From positions 273,030-337,029 of the forward strand of contig QKWP01000367.1 of the NCBI GenBank assembly GCA_003550325.1: DNA of 64,000 bases, in the 5' to 3' direction. Of this stretch, positions 35,722 through 50,026 are shown one piece after another. Position 1 is the stretch's first letter. Each line of letters opens with the position of its first letter. A program made the position numbers and the translations under genes. Origin of the DNA: Gigaspora rosea. Lineage: Eukaryota; Glomeromycota; Glomeromycetes; Diversisporales; Gigasporaceae. The notes under the pieces were generated by a model that was not told the origin of the DNA, searched no databases, and saw only the letters and a list, made by a program, of their open reading frames with translations.

Positions 35722-36636
35722 TTTTTAATATATATGCAGTTTATACATCATGCTATCATGTATTTATTAGATTCTTAGGTTATAGTATCGGTTAAATTAC
35801 TATATATCGTTAATTTTTTCTGTGATCAAATATTATTTTCTTTTATTCCAATCATTCTTCGGAAGGATTATTCTATTCGGCTAAACTGTGCTTTAAAATA
35901 TGAGGAATTTTAATGATTAAGATCTTCATAGACTATAGATGACAATGAAATTATCCTTTTTAATGAGAAATTTTTGTCGAAATTGTTGAAATTATTTGAC
36001 GTTAAAATTGGTAAAATTAGTTTTTTAATGAATAAGGTTTCAGCATACTACTGGTAGTCTTTTGTGCTCAAAAGTGACACTTTTTAAAAGCAATTATCTA
36101 GTAATTTTAAACTTTATATAGTTTGTTAGATATTTGACTTAGTTTAACCAGCATTTTTTGATTTTTTAGAATTTTTTTTTTTTTAAATCTGAATATTTTA
36201 GCTTAAACTAATTTATATGGTATTTACTAGTAATGAATAATAACAATTGGTAAAAAATAAAAGAGAGAGTACTTAATTTGGAATATTCACGTAACCAGTG
36301 TATAAATGCTTAATGCCTTCATGATTAATAGTATAATATAAATGATAGTTGTGTACATACTTGATGCGGATCAATTAATACTCCCGTGATCTTGAAAAAA
36401 ATTAAAGTCATTTTCGCAGTCGTGTAACTCTATCTCCTGGCCAATCGATGAAAGTTGCACAAACAAAATAAATCTTGAAAGAAAATCTATTAACCAAAAA
36501 AATTTTTTTTGATAGCCTTTTTGACTCGAGTATTTATTGTATTCAATTATTTATTTCATTTTGCATGGTATAAAGAATTGGTATAAAGTGTAATAAATTA
36601 TTCGTAAAAAAAATTAATATTTAATTAGCCGAACTG
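35722..36636. other. Intergenic between membrane protein and ubiquitin-eL40 genes
   Basis: AT-rich; contains the 3' flank of one gene and the promoter region of the next. No defined repeat. Confidence 0.4.
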
Positions 36637-37396
<760 letters not shown>

Positions 37397-38051
37397 TCGA
37401 GCAAAGATTTTCTACACCTCTCGATAAATTGGGCTTTAACACATTCATTAAAGTTATTATTATCTTCGTATTGAGAGTAACAAATAATATTAGAATTAGT
37501 TTAAAATTTTTGTAAAAATTTTTTTGTTCTTAAATATTGAATAAAAAGATAAATCATTTGAAAAACGTAATTAATAATTTTCTTATTTAATAATGATTGA
37601 ACTTAATTTTCTTATAATATATTGCAATTAAGGATGTTAACAGTCTGATTTATTTTGGTCAAGTCATGGTCTGATTTATAATGGTCTATGGTCTTAAAAC
37701 TTAGTCCAGACCGGTCGGGTCTTAAGACTTAAAAAGTATAACAATTGTTTTCAATCTCAAACGAGTATTAAGATCTATTAATTTAAACTAAACCGGATAA
37801 AATCCTTAGTAATTAAAGGTTCAATATTAAAACAAGGTTAGGAAATACTTAAATAAGTTATGGTTTTAATGCATAAAAATAATGTTTTTTCATAATAATA
37901 TATTGTTTATTTAATAAAATTAAAATTTGCTAAATAAGATTGTCTTGCTTATTTTTAATATTTAGATGCGAAATTTTCATCTGCAATTTAAACTTAAATA
38001 TATCACCAAAAACTTCGAACTTACAAAAAAGTTAAATACTAGCTGATGAAA
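37397..38051. other. Intergenic between two converging genes
   Basis: Around 37632-37735 the word GGTCT/AGACC recurs in both orientations (GGTCAAGTCATGGTCTG, CCAGACCGGTCGGGTC), a possible small word-rich MITE without definable ends. Otherwise nothing. Confidence 0.4.
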
Positions 38052-39024
38052 TTAGCTTAACCCATGCCTTCTCAAAAAAGCTTCCCTTAAAACAGCATTG
38101 ATCGATTGATATCCAGATACCGATCCAAAATCTGGTTCATTATTATGATTACTGCTATTTTCATGCTTATTTATATCTTCAATACCATTGGGACAATGAC
38201 CAATGTTATTAATTGATTGTGTATGAATTACTGACATGTTAATACCGGGGTTCTCATTTAAATTTAATATTGAATTTTCTGTCATCCTACCCTCAAATTC
38301 ATTTTCTCTTTCATAATCTATATCCATTTCACCATGTTCTTCTCGTATTTCATTCAAAATGTGAGAATTTCGTGTCAAATTTGCAAGGTATAATACTGAA
38401 TTGATATTTGCATAAGGATTAAGTGGTTCTGCATCTGATAATGATGATGTATCAGTTCGAGTTGAAATACGAAGTGGATATTGACGTTGTTTATTTGCAG
38501 GTAATTGTGTCGCATATTGTTGTGATTTTTGATGTTGATGTTTTTGATGATTTATTGCGAAAAAATTGTCGGTAGTGTCAGTATAAGAGGAATAAGATGA
38601 TGGTGAAGATTCTGAACTTGAGTTTTGATACATGGAATCTCTAAGAAAATTTAAAATGAATTATAAGGTGTGAAGTTCCTTTTTTAAATATGTAAATATA
38701 TTAGAAATAATTTATTTTTCTATCATTATTCTAACAATAATATAATTAAATATACCCATATTACTTGCAATTTTTTATAAAAACATCACACTCATTCTGA
38801 GTCACCTATATTCGACATAAACAAGATACAACAAGGTTTACTAACCTTGAAGCATCTTGGTCCAAATTCAACCTCATTTTCTTCGAATTTTTTTCCATTG
38901 ATAATACTCCCATTTCTTCATTGTTCTTCCTGACAATGAATTCTTCATTTCCGTATCCTCCAAAATATTCAATATTCTCGTCTTGTTCATCGGACATAAA
39001 GGACCTTTTTATTCCGCGCAGCAT
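38052..39024 (-). CDS. Unrecognised nuclear-type protein, 255 aa, two exons
   Basis: Exons on the minus strand are 38846-39024 (MLRGIKRSFMSDEQ..., 59 codons plus two bases) and 38052-38640, joined by a GT-AG intron of 205 bp (AG|A restores an Arg codon). Basic clusters (RGIKRSF, KKMRLN) near the start look like nuclear signals. Residues ~62-105 are Ser/Gln/His-rich and disordered. Two conserved-looking hydrophobic helices are NINSVLYLANLTR (~138-150) and the C-terminal GYQSINAVLREAFLRRHG. No family is recognised. The acidic, Ser-rich layout suits a regulator, but that is a guess. The start ATG at 39024 is the first in frame of the exon. Confidence 0.65.
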
Positions 39025-40529
39025 TGTGGTGAAAATTCACACAAGTCTAGTAAAATTTATTTATATAATTAGTTATTAATGAACTTCTTTCATTTGTTTG
39101 ACTTTCCTATTAGTGACCAAAAATTTGAGAAGCTCAATATTTGTTTATATACTACAGTTGACACCAGTAAAATTAGAGACGAGTTGAACATTACCAATTG
39201 AAAAACCAATGTATCGACTTGTGTTTATATACGAAATGAAACAACTGTTCAAAAAAACGCAGTAATGTTAATTCAATTTCATTGGTCAATCTATGAAAAA
39301 AGTCGGAGAATTCCTCGAAAGCATTCCGGATTGCTGTTTTTAAACCTGCATATGGGCCTAACAAATAAATTTTTTTGTCTGTTTTTCTCGGCCCGAATTA
39401 TTCAGGTATCTAGTGAAGTACAATAGTACAAATATGTATGGGCGTACGAAATTTAAGCAAAATTTGACAGTACGTACTTTAGGTTTGGCATCTAGTCCTA
39501 GTCCTTAACAGGCTCTATGGTAAAATTATCAGCTGGGCACTTTTCACTTAATGAACGGCTATATTGTTCCTGGGCCAAATCGATCATTTCCGACCCTGCA
39601 GACCAGGATTCCGACAGTAATTTTTGGGATCTTCCTGTATGACCATTTTGTATTCCTTATTATTATCTTACTTGATTGGTTTTGTTTGCCATCGATAAAT
39701 AGTATTTTTGATTGGACAAAATAATAACGTGACTTCACAAACCCAATCAAAAAAGAAATTCTAATTTAATGAATAAGATTTAGGCTTTTGTACTACTGGT
39801 AGTACATTTAAATAAAGTTTGTAAATTTAAAATTATAAAAAAATATTTATGCACGGGGTGTATGTATGGTACGTAATGGGCCGGGTCGAGTCGGGCTTTC
39901 CTAAACCCGAAATAAAGCCCGAAAATTTCTTTTGGACTCGATTAATGCCTGGGCTTGACAAAAAGCCCGATAAACAAACCAGGCCGGGCTTTATTTTAAA
40001 TTAGGCCCAAGCTGGTGATTTTTGTGTTTGAGGTTTGAAGAAAATTATTAAGTTAAATTGATGAACTTATAATTCTTCAAATAATAGTAATTTATTCAAA
40101 TTAAAATATTAAATTTTGATCTAGAATAAGATCATACAGTGTATAAATAACAAAGATTTCAATTGGAATCAAAAATCTCAAAATTTCATGTAATTTTTGC
40201 TGCAAAATATTAATCCATTTTTAGAAAAATTTCTAAAGCTCTATGATAATAGACTAAGCTAATTTATTAATAAATATTAACTGTATATATATAGTATAAT
40301 TTGCAACACATTGTGTAAAATTATTGAAAACCCATTATTTCAGCTTCAATTTATAATGCAGATATAGAAAGCTCTAAATCATAAGAGGCCCTTAGCTCAC
40401 CCAATATATGTATATATGCAAAACTTACAAAATGATGCTGGTACAAACTTATTGATTCTAATACATAAACCAGTTTTTCAACAAAGTACAGGAATATACT
40501 AACTGTAACTATTTTTGAGGAATTATATA
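39025..40529. other. Intergenic with a GC-rich word cluster
   Basis: 39878-40015 is GC-rich and iterates GCCCG/CGGGC words (GGGCCGGGTCGAGTCGGGCT), like the word-rich MITEs elsewhere; ends are not definable. The rest is AT-rich without genes. Confidence 0.4.
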
Positions 40530-42053
40530 ACATGGAAATGCAGTTCACAAATGAAATAAATAGATGGCCAGTGTCTAGAAATGAGGAGGGAACATCAGTT
40601 AATGAAGTATTAAGAGACTATTCTAGTAAAATATACATATATATAAAATCCAAATTAAATACCTATAATATCTATTATATCAAACAATTCCTAAATCATA
40701 ACTGCTCAAAACTATTACAATAAAAACTGATGTTTCATAATATTAAGAAAATAATACAAGAAAAAAGACCAAAATGGTATCTAGAAATACAACAAATGAT
40801 AAGAGGAAAATATTTACACATTGTAAAGGGTAATATAAATCTGTTTACAACTAATAAGATTAAACAAACCAAGCCAAATGGATAATAACAAATCGGGGAA
40901 TAATAGAGAAAGTTAGAAAAATAAAGAAGAATTTTGCAATAAGCAGATATTGAAAACATAGAGAAAACAAAATAATGAACTATTGTTATAGTTATAATAA
41001 TTACATATTGAGCAAAAGCAACCCAGACGTAATGGAAATACATACAAAAAATATTATGAATATAACAGTTAACAAAGCAAAGAAAATCTATAGTGATATC
41101 AAGAATATACTGAAGGGCTTTAATAAAAAAAAAATCAAATCACAAAAAATACCAAGTTTGCTATTCATACCAAAAAGACTGAAAATGTTATAGAGTATAA
41201 TTCAATATTTTACAAATTTAGAAGAGGAACTATAGAAGAGATTTAGAGAAGAATATAAGAAAAGAATAAAATTTTATTAAATAAAACAATATAGTGAAGA
41301 AATAGCAGAAGGCTATAAACCAATAGCAATAATATTAAGCAGTAATAGAAATAACTTAATTAAAGTTCAAAACAAATGTAATCATCAATCAAGAAAGTTT
41401 TCCTAATAGCAATACTAGTAATATTAGCAATATGCCTGAACAAGAAGACAATTACTATTGAAAATAGTATTAAGGATTTTAAAAAGATACTCATAATGAT
41501 CACAAAGAAAAAGCATCAAATACCACAATATTGAATGAAAATTGGGATAGATAATTAAAATCATTAGAATAGTATTATTATCAAAAAAGTTGTGCTTAAA
41601 AGTTAAATATAAAGAAAAGATAAATGTAGGAGAAGCAACAAAAACTTACAAAACAGAAATAAATAGATATTAGTTCATTAATTCGATATACTTTTTATAA
41701 TATAAAAATAATACTATAGTTCATAATCCAAGAAGATTCATAAAACATTTAATAAATAAAAAAAATTTGGCAAAATAGTATAACTTGAACTAAATTAAAG
41801 AATAGCACAATAGCAAAGAAGAGATAGATTAGGAAGACTATATACAATCATATAAATATCAATGAAAAACTATTAGCTTGAAATATCTTGATGGAGGACT
41901 TATTACTAAAATTCTTCAAAATTAAGTCAATTACTAAAGAATTGACTATAATACTCAACTTACACTTTAGGAACCTATAAAAATATCCAACACCAAAAAT
42001 CCCCATGATGCGAAGAGGGTTGAGAAAATCAAATTTACTGAATAATTTGATTA
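40530..42053 (+). other. Purine-rich, coding-like but broken stretch
   Basis: The plus strand is strongly A-rich with many short K/I/N-rich frames (e.g. EKRPKWYLEIQQMIRGKY near 40760, VNKAKKIYSDIKNILKGF near 41070), interrupted by stops. It may be a very decayed LINE or gene, but no motif such as YADD is visible. Confidence 0.3.
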
Positions 42054-42204
42054 GGGCCGTGTCATTAATCACCTGATTATTTTTTACCAGAGACCTACCC
42101 CTCTCCCTCTTCTTTAATATATAAATAGTCAGGTTTCTTATATATAATTTTACTTTTTTTTACCCCTTTCTCCCTAAAAAATCATCTGATTTTTGTCACT
42201 CCCC
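42054..42204. mobile_element. Harbinger-type MITE, copy 3 of 4
   Basis: Same family as 12267-12418; begins GGGCCGTGTCATTAATCACC, flanked by TTA on both sides. It ends 9 bp before the large inverted-repeat element. Confidence 0.85.
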
Positions 42205-42375
42205 TTAGCAAATGGGGTGGCGTCAATAGAAAAGGGACAAATCAGTTAAAACATTATTTTAAGAAAATCGTGTTTTTATGTTTATGTTACATGAATTTGA
42301 ACATCATTCAAAGCAAAGCAGCCAATTCAAACTAAAATTCTGAACTAAAATTCTGAACATGCAAATCATTACTGA

Positions 42376-42430
42376 GTCAATAGAAAAGGGACAAGTTTAT
42401 CTAATATATTTGTCCCATTTCTATTGACGC
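42376..42430. repeat. Subterminal palindrome with the transposon-end motif
   Basis: GTCAATAGAAAAGGGACAA is followed within 12 bases by its complement TTTGTCCCATTTCTATTGAC. It could be a transposase binding site, or the right end of a ~215-bp mini-element starting at 42214. Confidence 0.55.
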
Positions 42431-43249
42431 CAAAGAATTGTTACAAAAATACTTTTATCTATTCATTTTGGTAACTAATAAGTACATAAATTCTAAACTT
42501 TTTTTGCGTCAAAAAGATAAAGATTGGAAAGAGTCTAATACATATTAGTATTCTTGTAGTAATGCTAATAAACAGTTCAGAAATCTGCACAGAATGGGTA
42601 AACTCCCAACGAAACTCAATTTCTCTAATTTTTGTTTTAATAAGTAAAATGTTAATACCACAATATGTTCACCATAAACTTGACAGAAGGAAATCTAATT
42701 CTTTCAGATGAAGACATGACCGAAAAACAAAATGTATCATCACCCGTTCACCTTTTAGCTTTTTCTGACAATGAACAAGGAGAGTCTTCAACTATATAGT
42801 CTAAGAAAAGAGGACTAAAAAGGAGAACATGATTTTACTTGATTATGTAGAAACTAATTACATTTGATAACTTGCAATCCGACATGAAAGATACAAGAAA
42901 ACTACAGTTGTATACTAATACTAGATATGCAATGGATATAATTCTTGAAGTATTTAGGGTAAGACTATTATAGTATAAGAATTTATTTTATAATTCATGA
43001 TGTTTTAACTTTATAAACATTTACTTTTTCTTAATGGATCAATTTTAGTCTAATTTTTTTTTTGTTTTAATTAGAGGTGCTGGCGGAATTTGACGCATCA
43101 TACCATAGAGTTATTCATTTTGATTCATTCTCTCTTTTGCTGTGCCAGTAAGTATTTTACTTTGTAACTTTCTTACATTTTGTAAAAAAAATTTCTGTTT
43201 TTATACTTACTCACTATAGTGTTATAAGCGATTTGGAAGAATTATATAT

Positions 43250-44880
43250 TAGATTTATCGTGATCTGTATAATGGTGAGCTGCAAGAAATTCAGTTGCTG
43301 TACTTAACGACTATTGTGATAAGTGGATTTTGATAGGGTTATGTTGGTTTGGTATTGAATTTATCATGAATCGTATAGTGATTGACTAAATTACAGACTA
43401 TACTTAGGAGAAAAAATTCTGAGCTACCAGTAAATGATTTAAATAAATTTAGGTTCGTGTTGGATTTACCGTGAGTCGTATGGTGATTTACTATAAAAAA
43501 TTCAGTTGCTGCACTTACAGATTATTTTAGTAGCATACCTAGCGAAGAAAATACCAAATTTGTAGCTGCTAAAAAGTTAGTTTGTATTGCGATTTATGTA
43601 CATACAGAACGATTGTAATGAAATACCTGTGCCAAGACAAGACTAAGAATGATTTGTATCATAGCAACTGGTAAGCTATTTAGATAGGGTTAAAGTTAAT
43701 TTTGCATTGGATTTTTGTGATTGTATGGTGATTTACCGTAAAAATCGTTTATTGTACTTATAGAACGATCGTAATAACAGATTTGAGCCAACTAATAAGT
43801 GATTTAGGTTTGTATTGGATTTATTGTAAGTCGTATGGTAATTTATCATAAAAAATTCGGTTGCTGTACTTACAGATTATTTTGGTAGCATACCTAGTGA
43901 AGAAAAATTCCAAGACAGGAAGAATTTGTAGCTACTAGTAAGTGATTTAAATAGGGTTAAAGTTAGTTTGTATTGGGTTTTTGTGATTTGAATTGCGATT
44001 TATGTACTGTATTTACTCGAAATAATGCACATGGGCGTTATTTCGAAAATTGCATTTTTTTAAAATAGCATGTAGGTTTCGAAATAACGCCCATGTGCGT
44101 CCAAATATAACGAACACTCCAAATGCCGAATTAATAATTTGCTGAAATAACGAATTCAAATAACAAGTGAAAATAAGAACTTTTTTAGTCAAAAAATTTG
44201 ACTTAGATCGGAAAAACTATATATAAAATTAAGAAATACAGGTTTTTTATGCATCGCACATATATAACGGACAATTTTTTAAAAATTAGACCTTTACTCC
44301 AAAATAACGCCCATGTGCGTACTTGAAATAACGTGCATCCCCTCGAAATATACAGAACTATTGTAATGAAATACCTGAACCCAAGACTGAGAATGATTTG
44401 TAGCAACTGATAAGTTATTTTAAATAGGGTTAAAATTAGTTTTGCATTAGATTTTTGTGATTTGTATAGTGATTTACCGTAAAAAATTCTGTTATAGTAC
44501 TTACAGAACTATCGTTATAACAAATCTTAACCAAAAATTTGTGGCCGCTTGTAAGTGATTTAAATAGGGCTAAAGTTAGTATTGTATTAAATTATGTGAT
44601 TCGTATGGTGATTTAATGTAAAAAATTCGGTTTACTGGCAGATGTAGCTACTGGCAAGTGGGTTAAGCTTAACTTTTTGTATTGGATTTTTGTGATTTGT
44701 ATGGTAAAAAATTCGTTTACTGTACATACAGAACTATTGTGATTATATATCTGAGCCAAACCGGGAAGAATTTGTAATCACTAGAAAATGGTTTAGATAG
44801 GGTTAAAGTTAGCTTTGTATTTGATTATGTGATTTGTATAGTAATTTACCAAAAAAAATAAATTGTAGATTCGTTCAGAA
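43250..44880 (+). repeat. Degenerate tandem array, ~8 units
   Basis: Units contain GTATGGTGATTTACCGTAAA, then GTACTTACAGAACTATTGT and a TAGGGTTAAAGTTAG tail. Recognisable unit starts lie near 43262, 43478, 43722, 43835, 44462, 44603, 44695 and 44835. Unit length varies (~110-250 bp) through deletions and an insertion at 44014-44351. No frame is kept. Confidence 0.65.
44014..44351. mobile_element. Tigger-like MITE inside the tandem array
   Basis: Inverted copies of CACATGGGCGTTATTT occur near both ends (44032 and 44303), and the outer sequences CTCGAAATAA are also inverted relatives. Comparison with the sister unit near 43605 (ATGTACATACAGAAC) shows where it was inserted, at TA. Confidence 0.6.
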
Positions 44881-45030
44881 TACATTCTCAAATCAAAAGT
44901 TTATCACTGCCAAATTAAAAATTTATCAAATAAGTCAAATAATCATTCAGTCAATTTTTTATCACAAGCCATAATGAGTTCTGAAAATAGGGAATTTGCA
45001 ACTGGCCTTACATTTGTGATGTATCGAGAG

Positions 45031-45641
45031 TAGATATGGGTTTCATGCATGTGCATGATTTCTTAATCGTGCGCATTAATGCGCATTTATGCGCATGTTT
45101 CGGAATAAAAGCTATAAATGCTGTATTATTTCTGATCAATTAGCTCACTAAAGACAATAATTTATAGACTGGTCTAATTGGCCAAAAAAATAAATCACAA
45201 CATTTAAATCAAAATAAAAACCTAGACCTACAAGCTATTTTTTCATAGTCATTAAGTGTATATTATAATGCAGTATAGCATTTTAACAAACGGTATTATA
45301 GCAGATAGTATTTCTGCATTACGGCATTACAGCATTACGGCTTTATGGCTTTACGGCTTTACGGCTTTACGGCTCACAGCAATTATAGCAAAAAATACGG
45401 CAATGCCGTAACTATATTAATTTGTAAAATTAATTCTATAGGGAGCGTATTGTCGGGCGAAATTAAAGAATATGGATACAAAAGTCTTAACAAATTCTGA
45501 AAAGAAAATGAATAAACATAAAAGAAGAGCAAGATTGGGGTAAAAATTTGAGCACATGTTTAATATTTTTCAAAGGGAAAATATATATAACGTGCGCATT
45601 AATACGCATGTTATTATAAAATGCGCTTTTTCCCATCACTA
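45031..45641. mobile_element. hAT-type element with GCGCATTAATGCGC words
   Basis: It begins TAGATATGGGTTTCATGCAT and ends TTTTTCCCATCACTA, flanked by ATCGAGAG / ATCAAGAG (8 bp, one mismatch). GCGCATTAATGCGCAT words fill both end regions. The centre (45267-45438) is the TTACGGC repeat shared with the element at 28196. Confidence 0.75.
45267..45438 (+). repeat. 172-bp TTACGGC-word repeat, second copy
   Basis: Matches 28441-28620 along its length with short length changes in the word array. Confidence 0.75.
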
Positions 45642-47178
45642 ATCAAGAGTGTGTACTCTTACTGATCATACATGTTAACAACAAAAAATTTCTTTATAAA
45701 TTTATTACTTTAGGATTAGTAATAGCAATTTATAAAATTTAAATATTATTTTAAATTTAAAACAAGAGGCTCTAGCCCAGTGTTAAATATCTAATGCTCC
45801 CAATGTTTCTAGACAAATTTAGAAACACTAAATTTAAAATTTATATTTTTTTTTAGGAACAAACTGGGAATATATAATTTATGTTCCTATAGAATAAATA
45901 ATTTGTCTATTTGTTATTTATTATTAAAAAATTTTTTTTTGCTTTAAACCCACCAGAGGGCACCAATAGTATACTTGTTCAAAACCTATTTTAGTAATAT
46001 TAAAATATTGTCATTATTAATATTAATTCTTTTATTATTATTCACAAATATAATAAAAAATTTTAAACTTAATAAATTTACTACTAAACCTTGTTTGTTT
46101 TAGATTTTTTTGGTTTGGGTTGGTTAGGCATTTTACAATAAAGATCACGTTTCTCTGGATTTTGAATATGTTGTGCTACCTCATTATACAAATACCACTG
46201 TCGTTTTAAACTAATTTCTTGTGAAATAATTATATCTGGAAAAACCAATTCACTATTTTTAGTTTTTGGAATTGAAGAAACTTGTGCAATTAAAATTTCA
46301 GGTTCATTACTATCAAATGATTTTTGAATTTTTACTTTTTCAGAATGATCACGAGACATAATAAAGTGATACTGCTTAAGAATAGATGGAACTGCCATAA
46401 AAAACTGATTCAAAAATTGATTCCAATTATAAAATGTAATTTTTCTATTTCCATTAAATCAATAACAGTATCGGCTTTGTTATATTCTCCAGTTGTGGAT
46501 TTTTCAACAATATGCATTAAATTTTGTAAATTATTTGCTTCTGAATTTCTAAGTTTTAGTTTAAACAACCCAAAAAAGCCATCTGGGCCAAATTTCGTAT
46601 AACCAGGAACCATAAAACTATATGTGATTTTGTCATGTAAGCCACACATTATTCGCCAACATAGGTATTTGATCATTGTATTATTTTTGTTCTGGCCTAT
46701 ACAATTGTCTGCATGAATAACTACACGCTTTTCACCAAGGCCATGGTTAGCAAATAATAGTAAACAAGAGATACTACTGTGTTTGGACCTTTTCCAATGC
46801 TTTGGTGTTCTGCAATAAAGGTAATTAATCTAAAAATAAATTATTACAAATCTCAAATATAGGTTTTTTAATCAATTTTTACAAGGGCTTGGCATTAAAT
46901 CAAAATTAAAAGATTTAGGTGCTCTCAAGTATCTCCTTTAATGCAATTAGCTAGTAAATGAGATCATGCACAAGCACTATAATTAATTGAGGTAATCCTT
47001 ATAGTAATTTTACTAAGGTTTACAGTAGAAAATGCAGATTTAACTTTGATAAAAAAAAATGGTTTCAACCATCTTTTTTTATTGTGATGAGCTCACTTGA
47101 CTGTACAAATTATTTTCCACAATTAAAAATTGAGCATTGATCTATTAATTTAGATGCTTGAGAGCACTTTTAATATAT

Positions 47179-47246
47179 GGGGAAAGGTCAATAGAAATGT
47201 GACAAATTTATTTAATAAATTTGTCCCATTTTTATTGACTTCACCC
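47179..47246. mobile_element. 68-bp micro-MITE made of the large element's ends
   Basis: GGGGAAAGGTCAATAGAAAT...ATTTTTATTGACTTCACCC is a near-perfect palindrome with the same end motif as 42214 and 54208. It is flanked by a perfect 7-bp duplication AATATAT (47172-47178, 47247-47253). It lies inside the large element. Confidence 0.7.
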
Positions 47247-47429
47247 AATATATGCTTCGAATTAAATATACTATGTGCGAGATAAATGAGCATTTCATAT
47301 ATTTCATGCAAGGTAATATCACATAAATCTTGTTGGTCACTGATAATTATTTATTACCTGTAATATAAATTTACTTCTACAAAACTGTAATAAATAAAAA
47401 CGTATTCTTGCACAGAGTATACTCTAAAT

Positions 47430-49101
47430 AGGATTGTTAATAGGTTGGATTGAGTTGAGTTAGATTGATCTAATTTCAAACTACCTATTAAATTTGTTTC
47501 AGACCTGCTTCAGGTTACTTCAAATATATATTTTTTAAATTACTCTAATCTGGGTTGGGTTCAATCTAGTGGCATCCACTTATTTGTGCGAGTAATACAA
47601 GCTCTTGGAGAGGAAATAGCCAATCGAAGAGTGCAAATTTTGACTATTCCGGATTAGCCTAATGAAGAATTCGAACATGCATAAAAGAAGAAAAAAGCGA
47701 AAATACACAAAAACTAATGTTTAAGTTGATCTTGGTGCATTAATTAAAAATGACAGAAATGAAAATTTACTTATATTAAGTATTACTCTAAACTATAGCC
47801 TCTAACATTAAGGCCCTAAACCTAAATTTTTATCTTACGCACCTAGTTTATTTACAAAATCAGATTTTCTTTTTTGGCTTGTGTTATCTGTGCAAATAAG
47901 TAAAATAGATTATGCCGCTCATTAACAACCTTAATTAGTAAAGTCTAGCACATGATTTAACAGTCGATAAAATAGAAAGTCTATGGACACTAGTGTCCAG
48001 GATTATGATGCGTATAATTTGCAATTTTTTCTATATGAAATCATTCACTTTCATGCAAATAAACAACCTTTGTCCATTACCTGGTTTGTTGAATTTTTAT
48101 TGGCTCATAACTCAAAATTCGCATAATTCGCATAATTTATCGGCTAACTTCGCATTATAATCCGGACATTCTAATGGACCTGTATGGATCACATGATATT
48201 TCATCTTATGGACACGTAATGATTTTTTAAGTTAAAAATTGACCCATTAGGACTTTTGTATTAGGTTAACATTCTGTATTATTCTAATTAAACTTGTTCA
48301 TATGGTCTTTCTGGTTCTAATGATGGTTAGATTTATAAAATTTGCCAGTAAATTCGGTAATATGGCAATTTGAAATTTGTATAACGTAAAGATTACAAAA
48401 ACGTCCCTAAAAACCTATATCTCTGTTTCTACTAGATCATTTTAATAATCTTATCAATATTAGAGCCAGAAAAACTAGAAGAGCAAGTTTACTTAGGGTG
48501 ATAAATGAAGGCTAACTTAGTATAAAAGCCTTCTGGGTTTTCATATTTTACAAAAAAATAAATTTTTACCTACTGGGTAAATTTTAATAATTTCATCACC
48601 ATTAAAACCAAAAGAGCGGAAAAAACAAAGTTATTAGACTGATAAAGATGTTAACTTAGTACAAAAGCCATTAGGGATTATACTTTAGTACATGCTCATA
48701 AATTGACGTATCACATGTATGTTCGTAGACTTTCAGCTACCTAGTAAGCATGAAAGATTGTCGTAAATGCACCAATCAGATCTACACTAATTAAAACAAT
48801 CGAATTTTTAAAATTTTTAAAGTAAAACCTTATGTTAGGGTTAGTATTATGGCCAAAATAGGACTTTTTTCTTATACCAAAATTTTCTTGTTAGTGTGCA
48901 GTAGGCAGTTTTATAGAGTCGTTGTTAGAAAAGATCTGATTGGTGCATCTACGATGATTTTTCATAGAATAACTTCTGAACATAGACAGCCTGCTGTGAA
49001 ATCACGATCCTAAATACTAATTAAGATTTTTAAAAAAGTTAAACCGGTTAGGATCATTAACTGATATAATTTTGTCCTAATGCTCTGTACGTAATAATGT
49101 A
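47430..49101. other. Non-coding interior of the large element
   Basis: A GGTTGG/CAACC-type word-rich patch lies at 47440-47590. A loose repeat with 'AAAAGCC..TGGG' tracts spans 48470-48680. No coding signal is seen. Confidence 0.35.
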
Positions 49102-49231
49102 TAGTTAGACCTTTCTAAATGAGACCATATGTAAAAATTGAATTTAGAGAGGTATTGCATTTAAGAGGTAAAAATCTATAAGTATTTATTAGTGAAAGGA
49201 CATAGAAAGGTTGCATTTAGGGGTCCAACTG
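49102..49231. mobile_element. pogo/Tigger-type MITE, 130 bp
   Basis: The ends TAGTTAGACCTTTCTAAATG and CATTTAGGGGTCCAACTG are inverted relatives with TA on both sides. Confidence 0.65.
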
Positions 49232-50026
49232 TACTTGTAAATTATCTGTACTAGTGATGCCACCGAAATTAATTTTTGAAAAAGCCCTATTTCATCTTCA
49301 TTAAAGAAAATTAAAATTTTTTATAAAAAAAAGCAAATAAAATTTATATAGATATGTTCCTTATAATTTTGTCTATTCAAAAAAAGTATCAAATAATTTC
49401 GTCTTTCAAGTAAAATAGGTCAAAAACAATTTCGTCTTCAAATTTTAATTTTGGGTTTTAGAACCTGAAATAATTTCGTCCTCATGTATAATCTGTACAA
49501 TCGATTACCTGTCGTAGTATGGCTTCCTCATATATGCCAAATACTTTGACTTTATAAAGCAACTTAAAGTAAATGGCACCCTCTTGTTGTGAGAAATAGA
49601 GAATATGTATATTCTTTGCGAAATCCCACAAAATATGGTTTTCGATGTTAATTAAATTTGGAATACCAGGTTATAAAAGATTAGTTATAGAAGTTAAAGC
49701 CATTTTTAATTTAGAAATACAATTTCTAAAATTTATAATAAATAAAAATTGGTTATGTAGGTGCTGCTCGCTTCACAATCATTTTACTAGGGTTTAATTA
49801 GCCCTGCAGTAATTGTCAGTAATCATTCCCAATCTTGTGCAAATACACTATTATCATTAAAAATTGATTCTCGTAAAGTACTATTTTATTTCAACCTAAC
49901 ATTGTAAAGGATAGCCTGAAATGTAGGTAATCATGTCACTCTCATTTAGCAAATTATTGGGATGAGACAACGGATTCTATGCCAAAAAAAGATAACAGTT
50001 GCTAGAAATTCACTCCAGTATAAAAC

